A model generated the notes under the pieces. The model saw only the letters and a list, made by a program, of their open reading frames with translations. It had not been told where the DNA came from and ran no database searches. A stretch of 16,794 bases of DNA from an uncultured Chlorobiales bacterium (GTDB lineage: Bacteria > Bacteroidota > Chlorobiia > Chlorobiales > Thermochlorobacteraceae), in the NCBI GenBank assembly GCA_937959145.1, contig CALGMC010000027.1:1-16794 (forward strand), given 5' to 3'. Below, piece after piece: positions 1-8,342 of the stretch (the first letter of the stretch is position 1; the number at the start of each line of letters is the position of its first letter). The position numbers were made by a program, and so were the translations under genes.

Positions 1-1
1 C

Positions 2-802
2 AATCTTGCCTCGTCTATTGCCGCCGCCGAGCTTTCAACACTTCTGATTGATATCGACCCACAAGCGAATGCAACCGTTGGGTCAGGCACGCATGTTTCA
101 GATGAGACGAAAACGATTTATGAAGTCTTGGTTGAAAAAGAGGATATTGAGCACGTGATTCAAAAATCGGCGTTGCCGTTTATGGATGTTGTGCCGTCGC
201 ATATCAATCTTGTTGGAACAGAAATTGAACTTGTCGATGTGCCCGAGCGCGAAAAAGTCATGCTTCACGCGCTTCAAAAAGTGCGCAAAAAGTATGATTA
301 CATTTTGATTGATTGTCCGCCTTCGCTTGGTCTTATCACGCTCAATTCGCTCACGGCGGCGGACGCAGTTTTGATTCCTGTTCAATGCGAATACTTCGCG
401 CTTGAAGGGCTGGGGCAACTTCTCAACACGATTAGCCTCGTGCGCAAGCATCTCAATCCTAACCTCGATATCGAGGGCGTTTTGCTAACGATGTATGACA
501 GCCGATTGCGGCTTTCCAATCAAGTCGCCGACGAAGTGCGCAAGTATTTCAAGGATAAAGTCTTCAACACGGTCATTCGTCGCAATGTCAAAGTTTCTGA
601 AGCCCCGTCGCATGGCAAGCCGATTTTGCTCTACGACGCGCAAAGTCTCGGCACGAAAGATTACATGGACTTGGCTTACGAAATGTTTGAGCGCGACGGT
701 ATCGAGAAGTTCAAAACGATGAAATCGCGCAATGGCGCATCAACGGTGGCGACACCACCCACGTCGCTTTCCTCTGACGTCAATCTCAACACCAACATTT
801 AA
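2..802 (+). CDS. parA: Chromosome-partitioning ATPase ParA (Soj family), 5' end outside window
   Basis: ParA is a deviant-Walker ATPase that works with ParB-parS complexes on the nucleoid to segregate replicated chromosome origins. The frame is open from the first bases of the window, so the N-terminus, including the deviant Walker A P-loop, lies upstream and is not visible. The visible part starts NLASSIAAAE and contains the switch motif LLIDIDPQANAT (about residues 14-25 of the visible part), the Walker B strand DYILIDCPPSLG, and the family signature QCEYFALEGLGQL. 266 residues are visible; with the missing P-loop segment the protein would be about 290, slightly longer than the usual 250-265. 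The excess is a Ser/Thr/Asn-rich tail after EKFKTMKSRN that looks disordered. The stop is a TAA 11 bp before parB, so the two genes form one operon. The methionine at 128 is internal and is not the real start. Family assignment is very secure. Confidence 0.95.
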   Translation, partial: NLASSIAAAELSTLLIDIDPQANATVGSGTHVSDETKTIYEVLVEKEDIEHVIQKSALPFMDVVPSHINLVGTEIELVDVPEREKVMLHALQKVRKKYDYILIDCPPSLGLITLNSLTAADAVLIPVQCEYFALEGLGQLLNTISLVRKHLNPNLDIEGVLLTMYDSRLRLSNQVADEVRKYFKDKVFNTVIRRNVKVSEAPSHGKPILLYDAQSLGTKDYMDLAYEMFERDGIEKFKTMKSRNGASTVATPPTSLSSDVNLNTNI

Positions 803-813
803 CGTTATCGGAT

Positions 814-1770
814 ATGGCGGCAAAATTGGTTCTTGGAAAAGGCTTAGGTGCTCTGATTGCCGATAAAGCGATAGAAATTGATGAGCGTCAAAGTGCACCG
901 AATCTCGATGCTTCTGAGCGTCGCTTTCGCAATGTCGAGACGGGCGAAGTCGGTACGATTGGATTGCTCCCGATTGCTCAAATTTCTCCGAACCCGTTCC
1001 AACCGCGTTTGGATTTTGAACCCGAAGCCTTGAAAGAGCTCAAAGAATCGATCATGCAAAAAGGCGTCGTCCAACCCATCACCGTGCGACGCAAGCCTGA
1101 CGGCAACGGCTTTGAACTCATCAGCGGCGAGCGACGACTGCGTGCCGCCACCGACGCAGGCTTCACCGAAATTCCCGCCTATGTGCTCGATGTGAAAACC
1201 AATCGCGATATGATTGAAATCGCACTCATCGAGAACATTCAGCGCAAAAATCTCAATCCGATTGAAGTCGCACTCGGCTACCAACGCCTCGCCGACGAAT
1301 GTGGATTGACCCAAGAAGAAATTGCTCAGCGCGTCAATAAAGACCGCACCACCGTTACCAACTTCATTCGCTTGCTCAAACTGCCCCGCGAAATTCAAGA
1401 GAGCATTCGCACCGAAACGGTCTCAATGGGGCACGCCCGCGCCCTGCTCGGCGTCGAAGACCCCGAAATCCAACTCGAGCTCTGGCGGCTCATTGTCGAG
1501 CAACAACTCTCCGTCCGTCGCGTCGAAGAACTCGCTAATAAAATCAATCGCCAAAAGAAAAAGACAAGCCGAAAAAAAGTAGGAAAGTCCGATTCCGAAA
1601 AACTCTTGGATATTGCAGAGGTGGAAAGCGTTCTACGCAACAAGCTCAGCACGAAAGTCAAAATTCGCCACTCCAAAAAAGGAAGCGGCGAAATTACGAT
1701 TGAGTATTACAGCACCGACGATTTAGAACGCATTTTGGAAGCCATTACAAACCCTGACACACAAACCTGA
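814..1770 (+). CDS. parB: Chromosome-partitioning protein ParB (CTPase, parS-binding)
   Basis: ParB loads on parS sites as a CTP-dependent sliding clamp and stimulates ParA to move origins apart. The 318-residue protein is of normal length. Visible in order: an N-terminal LGKGLGALI motif (7-15), the ParA-stimulating peptide of chromosomal ParBs; a ParB/sulfiredoxin-like CTP-binding domain (about 47-150) with the arginine-rich GERRLRAA box (105-112) and the ENIQRKNLNPIE motif (140-151); a KorB-type helix-turn-helix, LTQEEIAQRVNKDRTTVTNF (165-184); a basic linker around KINRQKKKTSRKK; and a C-terminal dimerisation segment. The start lies 11 bp after parA with no clear Shine-Dalgarno sequence, suggesting translational coupling to parA. 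No parS-like 16-mer with at most two mismatches was seen in the window. The gene ends 3 bp from the end of the convergent LacI-type gene, leaving no space for a terminator between them. Confidence 0.96.
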   Translation: MAAKLVLGKGLGALIADKAIEIDERQSAPNLDASERRFRNVETGEVGTIGLLPIAQISPNPFQPRLDFEPEALKELKESIMQKGVVQPITVRRKPDGNGFELISGERRLRAATDAGFTEIPAYVLDVKTNRDMIEIALIENIQRKNLNPIEVALGYQRLADECGLTQEEIAQRVNKDRTTVTNFIRLLKLPREIQESIRTETVSMGHARALLGVEDPEIQLELWRLIVEQQLSVRRVEELANKINRQKKKTSRKKVGKSDSEKLLDIAEVESVLRNKLSTKVKIRHSKKGSGEITIEYYSTDDLERILEAITNPDTQT

Positions 1771-1773
1771 CCT

Positions 1774-2799
1774 TTACGCGGTTTCTCTGACAATCAACTC
1801 AGGTTCTAATCGACGACTTTGCTTCGGCGCATTGGGGTTTTTGATGCGTTGAAGTAGAAAATCGAAGGCGGTCGCACCCATTTTTTGAATCGGCTGTCGA
1901 ACCGTCGTGAGGTGCGGTGAAATCAGTTGCGCAATCGGTTGGTCGTCAAAGCCAATGACCGCAATTTGTTTTGGAATTTGGTAGCCATGTTCAAGCAGAG
2001 CCGTAACGATTCCAATCGCCATTTCGTCGCCCGCCGCACAAAAGACTGCATCAAAAGGCAGTTCTTTGGACTTGCGAATAAAATTCTCAATCACTTCGCT
2101 TCCTTGCTGACGCATCTCGCTGATTTTGTAAGGCACTTCGAGCAGAAGTTTTTGAGAGAGTCGGATTTTATTTTTTTTGAGTGCCGCTTCGTAGCCGCGT
2201 CGACGCTCGCTCATCACGCTTGACGGCATTGGTCCATATACAAGCAGAATCTTCTTCTTGCCCTTTCGCACGAGGTAGTCGGTTGCACGAAATCCGCCCT
2301 CGTAATTATTGACGGAAATGGAATCCAACTCTTTCAAATCGGCTTCAATGACGACGCACGGTAGGTTATGCTGAATGAACTCTTGGGTGCGGTTTTGATT
2401 GTGGTCGAAGAGTTGCACCACAATTCCGTCGACTTGTCGGCTACGGGCAATGTCGCTGTAAATTTCTTCTTCGCTTTTCGGTCGCCCCGTCGTGCTGTGA
2501 ATGACAAGGTTGTATCCAGAGTTTCGAATCTGCGATTCAATTCCGCGCAATACTTCCACCGTAAAAGGCTCTGCCATGCTTGGCACAAGCAATCCAATAA
2601 GTTTGGTTTCTTGTTTGACCAGACGCGTGGCGTTGATGTTGGGCACGTAGTTGAGGTCTCGGACGATTTTCTTCACTTTCTTTATCGTCTCTTCTTTGAA
2701 CGTGCCTTTGCCGTTCAAAATCATGGAGACGGCGGCAGGCGTCAAGCCAGCCATTGCGGCGACATCTTTAATCGTTATTGCGCCGTTTTGATTTTTCAT
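1774..2799 (-). CDS. LacI/GalR-family transcriptional regulator
   Basis: A DNA-binding repressor or activator with a sugar-type periplasmic-binding-like sensor domain. The N-terminal LacI helix-turn-helix is clear: ITIKDVAAMAGLTPAAVSMI, followed by a hinge-helix region NYVPNINATRLVK. The remainder is a two-lobed Peripla_BP fold containing the family wording LIGLLVPSMAEPF, VDGIVVQLFD, DAVFCAAGDEMAIGI and IAVIGFDDQPIAQLISPHLTTVRQP. From the ATG at 2799 the protein has 341 residues, normal for the family. A GTG three codons upstream (2808) is possible; ATG is preferred because it gives the usual short run before the helix-turn-helix. Neither start has a strong Shine-Dalgarno sequence. The gene follows exoA by 65 bp on the same strand and has no transporter or sugar-metabolism neighbour, so its effector and targets cannot be inferred. 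The family call is secure; the specific role is unknown. Confidence 0.93.
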   Translation of the reverse strand: MKNQNGAITIKDVAAMAGLTPAAVSMILNGKGTFKEETIKKVKKIVRDLNYVPNINATRLVKQETKLIGLLVPSMAEPFTVEVLRGIESQIRNSGYNLVIHSTTGRPKSEEEIYSDIARSRQVDGIVVQLFDHNQNRTQEFIQHNLPCVVIEADLKELDSISVNNYEGGFRATDYLVRKGKKKILLVYGPMPSSVMSERRRGYEAALKKNKIRLSQKLLLEVPYKISEMRQQGSEVIENFIRKSKELPFDAVFCAAGDEMAIGIVTALLEHGYQIPKQIAVIGFDDQPIAQLISPHLTTVRQPIQKMGATAFDFLLQRIKNPNAPKQSRRLEPELIVRETA

Positions 2800-2836
2800 A
2801 GAAGGCACTTCTATTTCGTTTTAATGTTTGCCGTAA

Positions 2837-2848
2837 TCTATGGATAGA
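2837..2848. promoter_or_regulatory. Small palindrome upstream of the LacI-type gene, possible operator
   Basis: TCTAT-GG-ATAGA is a perfect 5-bp inverted repeat with a 2-bp centre, about 38 bp upstream of the regulator's ATG in the exoA-lacI spacer. LacI-family proteins often bind a palindrome near their own promoter, but the usual central CpG is absent and a 12-bp palindrome can occur by chance. The assignment is tentative. Confidence 0.2.
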
Positions 2849-2864
2849 ACTTGGGCTTTTGAAA

Positions 2865-3638
2865 TTACAGACTGAACTCAATGCTCACTGGCGAGTGGTC
2901 GGAGTTTGCTTCCTCTTTTTGAATAATCGCGCGAGTTACTTTTGAGGCGAGCGCAGGCGAAGCGTAGGTACAATCAATCCGCCAACCGATATTTTTTTCG
3001 CGCGCCCCTTTGGGAAAATAATTCCACCACGAATAAAGTCCTTCTTCGTTTGGGTGCGCTTCACGATAAACATCTTTCAATCCAATTTCAAGCAAGGCAT
3101 CAATCTTGGCGCGCTCTTCGGGACGAAAGCCCGTATTTTTTTCATCGCGTTGCGAGGGGTGCAGGTCGATTTCCTTGTGTGCGATGTTTATATCTCCCGT
3201 GAAAACGACTTCTTTGCCTTTGTTCATCAGGGTTTGCAGGTGTTCACGAATTGCATCAAAAAATTTCAGTTTGAACGCGAAGTGGTCGGGCTTTTCGCCG
3301 CGTGGGGCGTAAGTGCCTAAAACAACCACTTGCTCGAACTCGGCTTGAATCAATCGATTTTCGGCATCAAAGTCAGGAATGGTGATTTTCGGTTTGCCAT
3401 ACTTTTCCGATATGGCGCGGTGCACAAACAGCCCTACGCCGCTATATCCTGCCTTGAAGGTTGAGGGATTCCAAAACACCTCGTAATCGGCAAGCGACTT
3501 GAACGCATTAGGAATTTTGGTGAGGTCGGCTTTGAGTTCCTGCACGCAAAGAATTTCAGGTTCGGCTTGCGCCAAGCGTTGAAGCAGTGCGGTTTCGCGT
3601 GCGCGTATGCCGTTGATGTTCCAAGTAGTGAGTTTCAT
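2865..3638 (-). CDS. exoA: Exodeoxyribonuclease III / AP endonuclease (ExoA-Xth family)
   Basis: A Mg-dependent endonuclease/exonuclease/phosphatase-fold enzyme that cuts DNA 5' of abasic sites and trims 3' blocked ends in base-excision repair. The 257-residue protein has the expected length and all catalytic motifs: WNINGIRA with N7, QELK with metal-binding E34, TYAPRG with Y110, GDINIAHKEIDL with D149/N151, SWWNYF, GWRIDCTYAS with D222, and SDHSPV with D247/H248. The wording (GDINIAHKEIDL, HPSQRDEKNTGF) is that of the ExoA/ExoIII branch. It is the first gene after rpoC on the same strand, but the rpoC terminator lies only about 20 bp upstream of its ATG, and there is no visible Shine-Dalgarno sequence. 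Expression must come from read-through or from a promoter overlapping the end of rpoC. It may be co-transcribed with the downstream LacI-type gene. Confidence 0.96.
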   Translation of the reverse strand: MKLTTWNINGIRARETALLQRLAQAEPEILCVQELKADLTKIPNAFKSLADYEVFWNPSTFKAGYSGVGLFVHRAISEKYGKPKITIPDFDAENRLIQAEFEQVVVLGTYAPRGEKPDHFAFKLKFFDAIREHLQTLMNKGKEVVFTGDINIAHKEIDLHPSQRDEKNTGFRPEERAKIDALLEIGLKDVYREAHPNEEGLYSWWNYFPKGAREKNIGWRIDCTYASPALASKVTRAIIQKEEANSDHSPVSIEFSL

Positions 3639-3654
3639 GTTGCGCGTGTTTGAT

Positions 3655-3692
3655 ATAAATAAAAAAGGGCATCACTGTGGATACCCTCTTTT
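3655..3692 (-). terminator. Intrinsic terminator after rpoC
   Basis: Read on the minus strand, GGGTATC (3686-3680) and GATGCCC (3673-3667) form a 7-bp stem with one T-G pair around a 6-nt loop CACAGT. It is flanked by an A-rich run before and a run of six T followed by ATTTAT after, which can extend the stem by A-T pairs. It starts about 19 bp after the rpoC stop codon, the expected position for the end of the secE-rpoC transcription block. Confidence 0.85.
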
Positions 3693-3710
3693 CCTGTCTA
3701 TTGACTTGGT

Positions 3711-6700
3711 TCAATCGTCAATTTCAACTTCGCCGTTGCTCTCTGCGCTCACTTCGACATAACGAGTCTCACTCGAGAGCCGCATTTGACGATACTTTTT
3801 CATTCCTGTTCCCGCAGGAATTGGCTTGCCAACAATGACATTTTCTTTCAAGCCCAAGAGGTAATCTTCCTTGCCTTCGATGGCGGCATCGGTTAATACC
3901 TTCGTGGTTTCTTGGAACGAAGCGGCAGAAATGAAACTCTCCGTTTGGAGTGCCGCGCTTGTGATTCCCAAGAGTTGTGGCTGTGCCGTCGCTTGAAGGG
4001 CTTCACGGAATTTAATTTGTTCTTTTCCGTTCTTTTTCAGTTCCTTGTTCATCTTCGCGATTTCATCTTTCGCATAGAGTTCGCCCACTTTAATGCTTCG
4101 TGGTGCGTCGCCTCTTTCCTCAACGACGACCTTGTTCGCAATGGCTTTGTTGACATCAGCAAAGTAGAATCGGTCAACGAGGTCGCCGGGCAAAAGCGTT
4201 GTATCGCCTGCCTCTTCGATTTTCACCTTTTGAAGCATTTGCCGCACAATGATTTCAAGGTGCTTGTCGTTGATTTCAACGCCTGCGTTGGTTTGATAGA
4301 CTTTTTGAATTTCGTCGACCAAATACTTTTGCACGGCGTTAGGACCTTGAATACGAAGAATGTCTTGCGGAGAAATCGCGCCGTCGGTCAGCGAGTCGCC
4401 GGCTTTGACTTCATCGCCTTCATTGACGAGCAAGTGCTTGCCGAGGGGCACGAGATACGTTTTGGTATCGCCGTAGTCGGTAATGACATGGATTTCCTTG
4501 TTGTTGCGTTTTTGTCCGCCGAACTTCACGATACCTGCGACTTCGACCACGACAGCCGGTTCCGATGGATTTCGCGCTTCCAAGAGCTCGGTAACGCGAG
4601 GCAAGCCCGCCGTAATGTCGCCGCCGACCCGTGAAGCATCTTTCGGCACTTTGGCAAGGGTATCACCGCTCTTAATTTTTTCGCCGTCTTCAACCAGCAA
4701 GGTTGCTTTAATCGGAATCGGATAGGTAGCGACGACCTCGCCGTTGCTATCGACGACTTCGATTTTCGGCTCACGCACATCGCTGGCTCTTAATTTTGAA
4801 CGCCAGTTGATGATGATGCGCTGCACCATACCGGTTTGCGGGTCAGATTCTTCCTTGTAGGTTTCGCCTTTGACAATTTGCACGAACCGCACGGTGCCGT
4901 CAAACTCAGTGATAATCGGAGTACTGTTCGGCTCAATCGTGTAGAGCGTCATGTCTTTTTTGACGAGGTCGCCGTCGGCGCAGAGCAGTTTCGCGCCGTA
5001 GGGAATCGTGTATTTTTTCAGCACTTTTTCTGAGCCGGGTTCAATGATGTTCAACGTGCCATTTTTGCGAATCACGACTTGGCTTTCCGTTTCCTCGCCC
5101 GTGTTTTCGTTTATTTGCGTTGTTGAGACGGTGCGTACATTCTCGAGTTGAATACGCCCTTCAAACGCCGCTTTGATTTCCGTTTCAGAAATGCCACCCT
5201 GCGCCGCACCGCCTTGGTGGAAGGTGCGAAGCGTGAGCTGGGTGCCCGGCTCGCCAATCGATTGCGCCGCAATCACCCCAACGGCTTCGCCGACGTCGAC
5301 CAAGCGGTTGTTTGCCAAACTCGTGCCGTAGCACTTTGCGCAAATGCCGCGTCGCGTTTCGCATGTCAAACCCGAGCGCATTGTAACTTCAACGATGCCA
5401 AGATTTTGTTCAATCATCGTGGCGAGTTCTTCATCTATCATTCGTCCTGCTTCAATGACGACCTCGCCCGTGTTTGTATCAATGACATCTGCAGCAGTGA
5501 TGCGCCCTTTTAATCGCTCGTGAAATTTGACCTTGTTGCCAGATTCTTCTTCCACTTGGCGATTAAGCGTAATGCCGCGCTTCGTTCCGCAGTCGAGCTC
5601 GTTGATGATGACGTCTTGCGCAACGTCGTGCAATCGGCGCGTCAGGTATCCTGCGTCCGCCGTCTTCAATGAGGTATCCGAAAGTCCTTTTCTCGCGCCG
5701 TGCGTTGAAATGAAGTATTCAAGCACTGAGAGTCCTTCTTTAAGGTTCGAGATAATCGGATTCTCGATGATTTCGCCGGGCTGTCCTGACATAGATTTTT
5801 GCGGACGCGCAATCAAGCCGCGCATACCCGTAAGCTGACGCACCTGTTCGCGAGAACCGCGTGCGCCTGAATCGAGCATCATGAAGAGCGGATTGAATCC
5901 GTCTCGGTCTTTCTTGATTGTGTTCAAGGCTTCGTTTGCAACGAGGTTCGTTACATTTTGCCACACATCGACGACTTTGTTATACTTTTCATTTTCCGTA
6001 ATAAAGCCGCCGCTGTATTCTTTGAGAATACGGTTGTTTTTCGTTTGTGCCTCTTTAATGAACTCGTCCTTTTTCGTCGGAATAATCGCGTCGGAGAGCG
6101 AGACCGAAAGCCCGCCTTTCATCGCGTAGGTGAAGCCCATCGCTTTGAGGTTGTCTAAGAACTCGACCGTTTGAACATTGCCCGCATTTTCAATGACTTT
6201 TCCGATTAAGTCGCGCGAATCTTTCTTCTTGATGACGCGATTGATAAAGCCAACTTGCCTTGGAATAATTTGATTGAGAAGCACGCGCCCGACAGTGGTG
6301 GCGAGCATCTTCTTTTGTTTGAGTTGTTCTTTCACCCAAGCGCGTTTCTTTTCATCTTTGATGATTTCAATGACGGGGTCGATATCCACCTCTTCGTCTC
6401 GCTTGCCTTCGTAGCGGAGGAAAATGCGTGCGTGCAAGTCAACTTCACCTTCGTTGTAGGCAATAATGACTTCCGACATATCTCCGAAAATCCTGCCTTC
6501 GCCTTTTTTGCCTTTGGCTTCTTTGGTGATGTAATAAATTCCAAGCACCATGTCTTGCGACGGCACAGTAACGGGTTTTCCTGTTGCTGGCAGAATGAGG
6601 TTATGCGCTGAGAGCATCAGCATTGCCGCTTCCATTTGCGCGTCCATTGAAAGCGGAATGTGAACCGCCATTTGGTCGCCGTCGAAGTCGGCATTGAACG

Positions 6701-8174
6701 CCGTGCAAACGAGCGGGTGAATTTGAATCGCTTTTCCCTCGACCAAAACCGGCTGGAAGGCTTGAATGCCCAATCGGTGCAACGTGGGTGCACGGTTCAA
6801 GAGCACTGGATGTCCGTCAATCACTTTCTCGAGCACGTCCCAAATTGCAGGGTCTTTGCGGTCAATCATTTTCTTGGCAGATTTCACCGATTTTGCCAAG
6901 CCTCGTTCAACCAAACGGCGAATGACGAATGGTTGGAAGAGCTCAATCGCCATGTCTTTCGGCAATCCACATTCGTGCAGTTTGAGTTCAGGACCGACAA
7001 CGATAACCGAGCGTCCCGAATAATCCACACGCTTGCCGAGCAGGTTTTGGCGGAAGCGTCCTTGCTTGCCTTTGAGCGCGTCGGAAAGCGACTTCAAGGC
7101 GCGATTGCTTTCGCCTGATTTCACGGCGTTTGCCTTGCGCGAGTTGTCGATGAGTGCGTCGACGGCTTCTTGCAACATTCGCTTTTCATTTCTCAAAATC
7201 ACTTCGGGGGCTTTGATATCGATGAGTTTTTTTAAGCGATTGTTGCGAATGATGACGCGGCGATAGAGGTCGTTCAAGTCCGACGTGGCGAAGCGTCCGC
7301 CTTCAAGCGGCACGAGCGGGCGCAACTCGGGCGGAATCACAGGAATTACTTCCATCACCATGTATTCAGGCTTGTTGCCCTCGTAGCGATAGGGCTCAGG
7401 TGCTTCGAGCGAAAATTCTTCTTTTTTCTTCGTTTCTTTTGAGGCGGGTTCGTAAGAATTTCGGAATGCCTCAACCACTTTGAGCCGTTTAAGCGCGTCG
7501 GCTCTTTTTTGCTCGGAGCCAGTCGTTTTGAGAGTTTCGCGCAACTGCTTGGCGAGGTCGTCGAGCGGCAATTTTTTGAGCAACATTTTAATGGCTTCGC
7601 CGCCCATTTTCGCTACGAATTTCTTCTCGTCGTCGTCGTCAAGGTCTTGGTTATCTTCATACTCGGAGATAATCTTGTAGTATTGGTCTTCCGTCAGGCG
7701 GTCCATGAACTTCAAGCCTTGCTTTTCGCCCGGCTCGCCAGGGTTAATGACAACATAGACTTCGTAATAAATGATGCGTTCAAGTTCTTTGGTGGAAAGC
7801 TCGAGCAGTGCCCCTAACTTGCTCGGCACGGAGCGGAAAAACCACGTGTGAACTACAGGCACGGCAAGCGAGATATGCCCCATACGCTCACGGCGGACCG
7901 ATTTCGTCGTAACCTCTACGCCGCAACGGTCGCAAACGATTCCTTTGTAGCGAACACGCTTATACTTGCCGCAGTAGCACTCCCAATCTTTCGTCGGTCC
8001 GAAAATCTTTTCGCACATTAGCCCGTCGCGCTCTGGCTTGTAGGAGCGATAGTTGATGGTTTCGGGCTTCAATACTTCGCCACGAGAACGCGCTAAAATG
8101 CTTTCGGGCGAGGCAATGCTGATTTTTATCTTCGCGAAGTCGCGCTTGATGGCTGGTGAGCTTAGAAATGCCAT
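3711..8174 (-). CDS. rpoC: DNA-directed RNA polymerase subunit beta' (RpoC)
   Basis: The catalytic clamp subunit of RNA polymerase. The 1487-residue protein carries the N-terminal zinc-binding domain with C66, C68, C81 and C84 (CYCG...CDRCG), the active-site motif NADFDGDQM (494-502; Mg-binding D496, D498, D500), LLGKRVDYSGRSVIVVGPEL, the RAPTLHRLGIQAF region, the second zinc site around residue 945 (CETRRGICAKCYG), and a trigger-loop/bridge region ending in TFHQGGAAQG near residue 980. It ends with an acidic SNGEVEIDD tail. Relative to E. coli the active site is displaced by 36 residues, because of extra sequence around residues 240-275 (KETKKKEEFSLEAPEPYRYE), a pattern I associate with Bacteroidota/Chlorobiota. 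The ATG has a good Shine-Dalgarno sequence (GAAGGGAG). It is the last gene of the polymerase operon, 168 bp after rpoB. Confidence 0.99.
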   Translation of the reverse strand: MAFLSSPAIKRDFAKIKISIASPESILARSRGEVLKPETINYRSYKPERDGLMCEKIFGPTKDWECYCGKYKRVRYKGIVCDRCGVEVTTKSVRRERMGHISLAVPVVHTWFFRSVPSKLGALLELSTKELERIIYYEVYVVINPGEPGEKQGLKFMDRLTEDQYYKIISEYEDNQDLDDDDEKKFVAKMGGEAIKMLLKKLPLDDLAKQLRETLKTTGSEQKRADALKRLKVVEAFRNSYEPASKETKKKEEFSLEAPEPYRYEGNKPEYMVMEVIPVIPPELRPLVPLEGGRFATSDLNDLYRRVIIRNNRLKKLIDIKAPEVILRNEKRMLQEAVDALIDNSRKANAVKSGESNRALKSLSDALKGKQGRFRQNLLGKRVDYSGRSVIVVGPELKLHECGLPKDMAIELFQPFVIRRLVERGLAKSVKSAKKMIDRKDPAIWDVLEKVIDGHPVLLNRAPTLHRLGIQAFQPVLVEGKAIQIHPLVCTAFNADFDGDQMAVHIPLSMDAQMEAAMLMLSAHNLILPATGKPVTVPSQDMVLGIYYITKEAKGKKGEGRIFGDMSEVIIAYNEGEVDLHARIFLRYEGKRDEEVDIDPVIEIIKDEKKRAWVKEQLKQKKMLATTVGRVLLNQIIPRQVGFINRVIKKKDSRDLIGKVIENAGNVQTVEFLDNLKAMGFTYAMKGGLSVSLSDAIIPTKKDEFIKEAQTKNNRILKEYSGGFITENEKYNKVVDVWQNVTNLVANEALNTIKKDRDGFNPLFMMLDSGARGSREQVRQLTGMRGLIARPQKSMSGQPGEIIENPIISNLKEGLSVLEYFISTHGARKGLSDTSLKTADAGYLTRRLHDVAQDVIINELDCGTKRGITLNRQVEEESGNKVKFHERLKGRITAADVIDTNTGEVVIEAGRMIDEELATMIEQNLGIVEVTMRSGLTCETRRGICAKCYGTSLANNRLVDVGEAVGVIAAQSIGEPGTQLTLRTFHQGGAAQGGISETEIKAAFEGRIQLENVRTVSTTQINENTGEETESQVVIRKNGTLNIIEPGSEKVLKKYTIPYGAKLLCADGDLVKKDMTLYTIEPNSTPIITEFDGTVRFVQIVKGETYKEESDPQTGMVQRIIINWRSKLRASDVREPKIEVVDSNGEVVATYPIPIKATLLVEDGEKIKSGDTLAKVPKDASRVGGDITAGLPRVTELLEARNPSEPAVVVEVAGIVKFGGQKRNNKEIHVITDYGDTKTYLVPLGKHLLVNEGDEVKAGDSLTDGAISPQDILRIQGPNAVQKYLVDEIQKVYQTNAGVEINDKHLEIIVRQMLQKVKIEEAGDTTLLPGDLVDRFYFADVNKAIANKVVVEERGDAPRSIKVGELYAKDEIAKMNKELKKNGKEQIKFREALQATAQPQLLGITSAALQTESFISAASFQETTKVLTDAAIEGKEDYLLGLKENVIVGKPIPAGTGMKKYRQMRLSSETRYVEVSAESNGEVEIDD

Positions 8175-8228
8175 ATTGGCTTCTCCCTTCTCTTGTGTTA
8201 GTGATTTGATGTTGATGCTGTCGCTTTC

Positions 8229-8258
8229 GGGGTCAGGGCTTTTGAAGTCGCCGACCCC
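8229..8258 (-). other. Strong hairpin in the rpoB-rpoC spacer, no T-tail
   Basis: On the minus strand GGGGTC-GGC (8258-8250) pairs with GCC-CT-GACCCC (8239-8229): a 6-bp GC-rich stem, a 2-nt CT bulge, 3 more pairs and a 10-nt loop. The following bases are GAAAGCGACAG, so it is not an intrinsic terminator. It lies about 55 nt upstream of the rpoC start. An RNA-processing or stability element is the simplest reading. Confidence 0.5.
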
Positions 8259-8317
8259 TTACCTTTCCGTCTTAAAATGAACATCTGTCGAGTTTGAGCG
8301 CAGGAACGCCCTTTATT

Positions 8318-8341
8318 GAAGTTCGATTTGAAGTTCGATTT
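8318..8341. repeat. Perfect tandem repeat, 2 x 12 bp, at the end of rpoB
   Basis: GAAGTTCGATTT occurs twice back to back (8318-8329 and 8330-8341), with partial extension on both sides (TT before, G after). It abuts the rpoB stop codon at 8343-8345. A single duplication event is the likely origin. Confidence 0.85.
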
Positions 8342-8342
8342 G

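Noticed and set aside
147..162. parS-like sequence TTGAGCACGTGATTCA inside parA
   Set aside because: It matches the parS consensus TGTTTCACGTGAAACA at only 10 of 16 positions, essentially the CACGTG core, which is too weak for a ParB site.
3912..4634. 240-codon open frame opposite rpoC, and similar long antisense frames opposite rpoB (11658-12158), rpoC (6660-7118), parB (844-1398) and the LacI gene (2368-2847)
   Set aside because: All lie inside well-identified genes on the other strand, have no recognisable domains or ribosome-binding sites, and reflect the codon bias of the true genes.
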